NCBI GenBank assembly: GCA_047638815.1
Contig: JBLIMR010000016.1
Location: forward strand, 1 to 49,455
Length of the DNA: 49,455 nt
From: JAJRRH01 sp047638815
Lineage (GTDB): Bacteria; Bacteroidota; Bacteroidia; Flavobacteriales_D; JABDKJ01
Reading direction: 5' to 3'
The first letter of the stretch is position 1, and every line of letters begins with the position of its first letter. This document shows positions 45,112-49,455 of this stretch, piece after piece. The notes under the pieces are model-generated. The model saw only the letters and a list, made by a program, of their open reading frames with translations, made no database searches and was not told the DNA's origin. Made by a program: the position numbers and the translations under genes.

Positions 45112-46098
45112 CTATTTTATTTTCACCCCCCCAAATTTAGAGTCTATCTCGATGCGACCATCTCCCTTTCCAATCTGTCCCCAGTAGCGTTCATCATTAA
45201 ATCCTTCTTTTTTATAATTTAGATTCGATTTGCCGTCACAACTAAAGGAAGCAAAAGATAGATCTACTTCAATATAATAGCCCACACCATCAGCCATATT
45301 CAGCTTCACCTCTCCAAATTGATTATCAATAATAATCTTATCAAAGTCAGCGAATACTCTTTCAACCTCCACTCCACCGTATTGCGAGTCCAATTCAAGT
45401 TCTTTCTTTAGCTCTCCAATATTTAGATCACTGAATCGAAAATCTCCATCTAGAATATCAACCGATTCAATATGGTAATCATCATATTGTGAATCAGCAT
45501 CGAGTCGCTCAACATTTTCAATGTAAATATCCGAGAAACTAGACTCTATTTCAATTTCTGACACATAGTCAATATTGAAATCGGTATATTGAAGATTTAT
45601 CTCACTAGTTGTATTACTTAATGACTTCACATCCAAATCACCAAATTTCACCTCAATATCAACTCGTCCATCCCAATCCGGTATATTAACATCCCCGAAT
45701 TGACAATCAAAATTCAATACTGTCGTTCTAGGTGCTTGTATTGAAATACGAATGTCAAATTCTGATTTATCAGTATTGCCACCATTGCTCTGCAACTTGG
45801 AGGTTATATCTACAACAGAAGACGATCCAGAAACATCAATTCTGATCTTCTCCATCAGCCTATCTGATTTTGCGACAGTGGATCCGGTTGTTTTGGCATA
45901 AACACGCACATGCACCTCGTTTTTATCCCAAGACTCCAGTGTCACATCTGTAAATGTGGAATTAATTTCAAGCCGCGCATTGCTTTCAACATCATAAGAA
46001 TAATCATTCTCATAAATTGAAACCTGTTGGGAAAAATTACTTATTGAAACACACAGAAATAGTAATAGTAGGGGGATATTTTTGCTTAATGTGTTCAT
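45112..46098 (-). CDS. Exported DUF4097-like beta-solenoid protein
   Basis: A 328-residue exported protein, signal peptide about 1-23 (ending NFSQQ). The body repeats short strands with FGDV, FGGV, YDDY and FSDI turns (FDCQFGDVNIPDW, ESSFSDIYIENV, DSQYDDYHIESV, DNQFGEVKLNM, DSKFGGVKIK), the pattern of the DUF4097/putative adhesin solenoid. It probably sits at the envelope. It is the third gene of an operon that begins with an ECF sigma factor and a membrane protein, so its expression is probably under that system. Function unknown. Confidence 0.82.
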   Translation of the reverse strand: MNTLSKNIPLLLLFLCVSISNFSQQVSIYENDYSYDVESNARLEINSTFTDVTLESWDKNEVHVRVYAKTTGSTVAKSDRLMEKIRIDVSGSSSVVDITSKLQSNGGNTDKSEFDIRISIQAPRTTVLNFDCQFGDVNIPDWDGRVDIEVKFGDLDVKSLSNTTSEINLQYTDFNIDYVSEIEIESSFSDIYIENVERLDADSQYDDYHIESVDILDGDFRFSDLNIGELKKELELDSQYGGVEVERVFADFDKIIIDNQFGEVKLNMADGVGYYIEVDLSFASFSCDGKSNLNYKKEGFNDERYWGQIGKGDGRIEIDSKFGGVKIK

Positions 46099-46129
46099 TT
46101 TTATATAATTTATGTAATTAATTTTAATC

Positions 46130-46702
46130 CTATTGGAAATGTTTGTCTTCTTTTACTGCCTTTACCGGCTCATCTTTATCAAGATTATACTCTAATCTCG
46201 ATATCAGAAGATCCAGTAACTTTAGTCTTGTTCTATAATTTTTGGCCATAGCTTTAATTATTAGTTTGTTGCCGCCAAGTTCAGCCAATTTGTTTTTCAA
46301 TTCGATATACTCCTCTTCCAAAACCTCTAGCTCACTAATACTTTCGTTTATAAGGGTCGTATCTCCAACAGCTACATTCTTCAATTCAGCCACTTTCATA
46401 TTCACTTTTTTAGTGAAGTATTTATCCAGATTCTGAGTAACGTTATTCTCTTTGCTTATGGATTCATTGGGATTTTGCACCATCATATTAGGGGCTGATG
46501 GAGTAACAAGTGTCAAAGCCAGAAGGTAGCCTATCCCCATCAAAAGAATTACAGCAGCAGCCCACTTCATTGTGGCCTTAATGTCAAAACTCTTATTAGA
46601 CTTGTCCAACTTGTCGGCAAATCTATCAAAATGACCAGATGGAATTTCTTCCTCATTATGGTCGTTATGCCCTTCAAATAGATCTTTTAATTCGTCTTTC
46701 AT
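46130..46702 (-). CDS. Putative membrane-bound anti-sigma factor
   Basis: A 190-residue single-pass protein. The cytoplasmic N-terminus is short (about 1-45, with HFDRFADKLDK), then one transmembrane helix (about 49-67, AAAVILLMGIGYLLALTLV), and an extracytoplasmic helical part with coiled-coil character (SELEVLEEEYIELKNKLAEL, about 125-145). I see no HxxxCxxC zinc motif of the classic anti-sigma fold. The gene overlaps the sigma gene by 4 nt, and this position is the main reason for the call. A general envelope protein cannot be excluded. Confidence 0.6.
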   Translation of the reverse strand: MKDELKDLFEGHNDHNEEEIPSGHFDRFADKLDKSNKSFDIKATMKWAAAVILLMGIGYLLALTLVTPSAPNMMVQNPNESISKENNVTQNLDKYFTKKVNMKVAELKNVAVGDTTLINESISELEVLEEEYIELKNKLAELGGNKLIIKAMAKNYRTRLKLLDLLISRLEYNLDKDEPVKAVKEDKHFQ

Positions 46703-47286
46703 AGTTCCTTTATTTTTTCACCTTCTTCCCAACTCAAATACCTCTCTTTCAATTTCTTCTTTCCTCTCATATATTGTGATCTTGAAGTACCAACACTGAT
46801 CTTTAATATTTTCGCTATCTCATCATGTTTGTATCCTTCAATGAGGTAGAGTGTTAAAATGACTCTGTAGCCCTCCGGTAATTCGTTAATAAACTCCTTT
46901 ACCTTCTTAATATCATAGGCCGGCTCATACTCCTCGTCCTCCTCTTCAATAACATTCCACTCTTGCGCCTCTACATAATCCAATTTGTTCTTTTTTACTT
47001 CATTTAAACATAAGTTAATGGCTATCCTCTTCACCCATGTCATCAACATTGACCGACCTTCAAATTTCTCAAGACCTTTAAATACTTTAATGAAAGTTTC
47101 TTGCATCATGTCTTCAGCACTCTCTTTATCGCGGAGTATCCTTAAACATGTATTGTAAACACTTTTACTCAATTGTCTATACAATTCCATCTGTGCCAGA
47201 CGGTTACCTTCTCGACATTTGATCAGTAGATTAATATTAACCTGGTCGTTCAATTCTTGTTGTTTGGTTGTTTCTTTATTAGACAT
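46699..47286 (-). CDS. ECF-type RNA polymerase sigma factor
   Basis: A 195-residue sigma-70 family factor. Region 2 (about 30-95) has YNTCLRILRDKESAEDMMQE, FIKVFKGLEKFEGRS and the -10 recognition part MTWVKRIAINLCLNEVKK. Region 4 (about 133-183) has LPEGYRVILTLYLIEGYKHDEIAKIL and the recognition helix SVGTSRSQYMRGKKKL. It lacks regions 1 and 3, as in the ECF group. It overlaps the membrane protein gene (4 nt), the usual sigma/anti-sigma layout. Its likely targets include its own operon and the surface-protein genes around it, which is an inference. Confidence 0.94.
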   Translation of the reverse strand: MSNKETTKQQELNDQVNINLLIKCREGNRLAQMELYRQLSKSVYNTCLRILRDKESAEDMMQETFIKVFKGLEKFEGRSMLMTWVKRIAINLCLNEVKKNKLDYVEAQEWNVIEEEDEEYEPAYDIKKVKEFINELPEGYRVILTLYLIEGYKHDEIAKILKISVGTSRSQYMRGKKKLKERYLSWEEGEKIKEL

Positions 47287-47409
47287 GAAGATTTTAAAAG
47301 CGTTGCATCTTCGTTTGATTATTTTTTATTGTCCTATCACTTTATTTCCAAATGCTTTATATCAGCATTGAATAAAATTGAATAAAATTCGACAAATGAT
47401 TATTTTTAA

Positions 47410-49038
47410 TTATATCTCACTGATTACTTTCCTAACTCTCTTCAGTTTAAGTGAATTCATGCCATCACTCTCCAAGCCCTCAATATCTTTTGAGACAAAA
47501 CGTACAACTTGATCATAAAGTAAAGGTATCAGTGGAACATCTTCAACTATCATTGAATCCATGGACTGGTATAACTTGTTTCTTTCAACGGGATCCCTTT
47601 CAATTATTGATTCCTCATATAATCTATCGTATAGATCATTTTTATAATGTGTGTAATTCGCCCCTTTAGGACTGTAGTTTTTCGAATAAAACAAGGCCAG
47701 GAAATTTTCCGAATCAGGATAATCAGCAATCCAGGACTTCCTAAAGAACATAATATTAGAATTCGCCACACCTTGTCTATGATTACTTGTCGGTAATACA
47801 TCTATGGATAACTCAATGCCTACCTGCTCGAATTCATGTTGTACGAATTGACATAACTCTACATATGCACTGGTGGTTGATAATCGAATATCTTTCAATC
47901 CATCTGGATACCCAGCCTCGCTTAAGAGATCTCTCGCCCTTTGTGGATCGTACTCATAAGATTTCAGATTTTCATTAAAGGAAGAAAGTCCTTTGGGCAC
48001 AAATCCACTATTAGCTGCTGAACAGGTATTGTTTCGAATATAACGGACCATTGACTCTTTATTAATGGCACAACTCATGGCTTGTCTAACTTTTTTATTA
48101 GCCAATGGTGAATTTGTACTTAAACTAAGGCTATCATCCACTAGAATCCCAAGATAGTCAGTCTTGAGATAAGGCTGCTTCAACAAATAATATCGATCTG
48201 CGTACACTTCAGACAAAGTGCCATCTTCGTTTAGAAGTTGATCCTTGTATGCTGGATGTAGACTGGAAATCATGTCATATTCTCCCTTGAGAAAATCAAG
48301 AAACATGTTACTTCTATCCTTCACAAATGAAACAGAAATAGCATCGAGATACGGTAGGTTATTACCATTTTCATCTTTTTCAAAATAATTATTGTTTTTA
48401 AGCAGAGACAATCTACTGTTATCTATCCAAAAATTGAATGTGAATGGTCCCGTCCCGACTGGATTCTCCCTAAAATCAGGGCCATAAGTTGTGAGCGCTT
48501 CATGAGGCACTACATTGCAATACGGCATTGACAACATACTGAGGAAGGGTGTGAAATTTTGCTTCAAATTGACGATGAAAGTAGTATCATCAGGTGCTAA
48601 AAAAGGATTTTCTTTATCCAAGTGCGAGAATATCCATATACCGGGAGAGGCAACACTTTTATCTAGTATTCTAGAAAAGCTATAGCTGAAATCAGACGCT
48701 TTTACAAGCCTGCCTTTATGACCCTTGAAGCACTTATTGTCCTGAAAGTAAACATCTTCACGAAGCATAAATGTGTATTTCAAGCCATCTTCAGATATAG
48801 ACCAACCTTTAGCTATACACGGAATGATATTCAGGTTATCATCCATTTGCACCAACCCATTGAAGATTTGACTAACCCACCATATATTCTCATAATTACT
48901 TGCAAAAGCAGGATCAAGATTGGTTATTCCCTCCGCCTCGTTATAGTAAAACACACTTTTCCCATGATCTTTTTGAGGGGGTGTACACTGTACTATTATT
49001 ACCAGAAATACTATTAAACTAATGTTTTTTCTTTTCAA
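47410..49038 (-). CDS. ABC-type peptide/nickel substrate-binding lipoprotein
   Basis: A 542-residue SBP_bac_5-family lipoprotein (lipobox IIVQC, Cys18). It has the family signposts: NLDPAFASNYENIWWVSQIFNGLVQMD, then KGWSISEDGLKYTFMLREDVYF, VGTGPFTF near 195, NKKVRQAMSCAINKE near 310 and LSEAGYPDG near 370. Such proteins capture peptides or other solutes for an ABC importer. The membrane and ATPase partners (OppB/C/D/F) are not in the window. It lies on the reverse strand 123 bp from the sigma gene and divergent from the gene at the right edge. Confidence 0.93.
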   Translation of the reverse strand: MKRKNISLIVFLVIIVQCTPPQKDHGKSVFYYNEAEGITNLDPAFASNYENIWWVSQIFNGLVQMDDNLNIIPCIAKGWSISEDGLKYTFMLREDVYFQDNKCFKGHKGRLVKASDFSYSFSRILDKSVASPGIWIFSHLDKENPFLAPDDTTFIVNLKQNFTPFLSMLSMPYCNVVPHEALTTYGPDFRENPVGTGPFTFNFWIDNSRLSLLKNNNYFEKDENGNNLPYLDAISVSFVKDRSNMFLDFLKGEYDMISSLHPAYKDQLLNEDGTLSEVYADRYYLLKQPYLKTDYLGILVDDSLSLSTNSPLANKKVRQAMSCAINKESMVRYIRNNTCSAANSGFVPKGLSSFNENLKSYEYDPQRARDLLSEAGYPDGLKDIRLSTTSAYVELCQFVQHEFEQVGIELSIDVLPTSNHRQGVANSNIMFFRKSWIADYPDSENFLALFYSKNYSPKGANYTHYKNDLYDRLYEESIIERDPVERNKLYQSMDSMIVEDVPLIPLLYDQVVRFVSKDIEGLESDGMNSLKLKRVRKVISEI

Positions 49039-49283
49039 GAGATCTTCATATAATTATGTAACAAGATCAATCATAATTCTTAATTCAAAGCGAATGATAT
49101 AAATATTTATACTTAAATAGATGTGTAAATATGGTTGCCTCCTAATCCATCTACAATAGAACAAATCTTGTTTTCCTATTAAACTTTAAGAACAGTAACA
49201 TGTTAAAAAATCTAGCAAGGACAGGCTTTCAAACTGTCGCCACACTGATAAAATTTATAACTTAGCATCCTTATTGTTATTCA

Positions 49284-49455
49284 ATGATGTCTAAAAGAAT
49301 TTCCGTCTTAATCTTGCTTATTTTCACTATGCTGTCAGTAATCGCGCAAGAGAACAACTGCACTGATGGTATTGATAATGATGCTGATGGTCTCATTGAC
49401 TTACAGGATATTGCGGATTGCCCGTGTGATTTTTCAACACAAATTGGCATGGTCA
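49284..49455 (+). CDS. N-terminus of a large secreted protein (3' end beyond window)
   Basis: Partial: 57 codons from ATG 49284 (a second Met follows at 49287). The signal peptide covers about residues 1-21 (ISVLILLIFTMLSVIAQ). The mature part starts NNCTDGIDNDADGLIDLQDIADCPC, an aspartate-rich calcium-loop-like repeat that often opens long Bacteroidota surface proteins with PKD domains and gliding-motility C-terminal tails. The rest is outside the window. Confidence 0.75.
   Translation, partial: MMSKRISVLILLIFTMLSVIAQENNCTDGIDNDADGLIDLQDIADCPCDFSTQIGMV

Noticed and set aside
49039..49283. Divergent gap as tRNA or riboswitch location
   Set aside because: AT-rich sequence without cloverleaf-like arms or conserved aptamer motifs.

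Overview
The window is an AT-rich chromosomal segment from a member of the Bacteroidota, most likely a marine or Saprospiria/Flavobacteriia-like lineage. The evidence is the gene content: LytTR regulators with 2TM-domain proteins, DUF4369/thioredoxin lipoproteins, DUF2807 and DUF4097 surface proteins, a type IX secretion C-terminal tail, a trio of parvulin-type prolyl isomerases next to guaB, and an EpsC-type serine acetyltransferase. Several upstream regions also carry the Bacteroidota-type -7 box TAnnTTTG. I see no plasmid or phage genes, insertion sequence, CRISPR array, rRNA or tRNA. The lineage assignment is an inference from gene families, not from a marker-gene comparison.

Layout. 1-2.9 kb: a SulP anion transporter cut by the left edge, a small membrane protein and a fatty acid hydroxylase. 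3.0-5.9 kb: a co-directional run of asparagine synthase, glutathione peroxidase and intradiol dioxygenase, closed by a hairpin that overlaps the last stop codon. 5.9-8.4 kb: a reverse-strand sensor kinase, 2TM protein and LytTR regulator. 8.5-9.2 kb: an aquaporin. 9.25-14.5 kb: two large secreted proteins, a PQQ-type sugar dehydrogenase and a CARDB-containing protein, which end in the same roughly 225-residue module finishing in two dockerin-like calcium loops. 14.5-16.7 kb: a quiet gap, a secreted gene with a damaged 5' end, and a polytopic membrane protein. 16.9-21.7 kb: prfC, two tandem DUF4369/thioredoxin paralogues, and a decayed small membrane-protein gene. 21.7-28.5 kb: a reverse-strand block of MoxR ATPase, SurA-like chaperone, lipoprotein, double-parvulin protein and IMP dehydrogenase. 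28.6-33.8 kb: cysE/epsC overlapping an orphan CysN-like beta-barrel gene, an SDR enzyme and a giant FAD/Fe-S oxidoreductase. 33.9-39.3 kb: a voltage-gated K+ channel, a glycosyltransferase-like gene with wecB, a methyltransferase and ilvE. 39.5-42.7 kb: recQ and an RlmI-type rRNA methyltransferase. 42.8-47.3 kb: an envelope cluster with DUF2807 protein, a decayed secreted gene, LRR lipoprotein, and an operon of ECF sigma, membrane-bound putative anti-sigma and DUF4097 protein. 47.4-49.5 kb: an oligopeptide-binding lipoprotein and the start of a large secreted protein.

How the parts work together. Much of the window serves the cell envelope: outer-membrane protein folding (three prolyl isomerases), redox or thiol proteins exported to the envelope, surface adhesin-like proteins under a sigma/anti-sigma pair, and secreted enzymes. 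The rest is housekeeping metabolism: GMP, cysteine, branched-chain amino acids, asparagine, translation termination, DNA repair and rRNA methylation.

The most noteworthy observations are the shared C-terminal module of the two secreted proteins, the CysN domain III-like protein translationally coupled to serine acetyltransferase, the sensor kinase with a membrane domain after its ATPase domain, and three separate small secreted or membrane genes in visible decay. I found no obvious self-contained new defence or mobile system.
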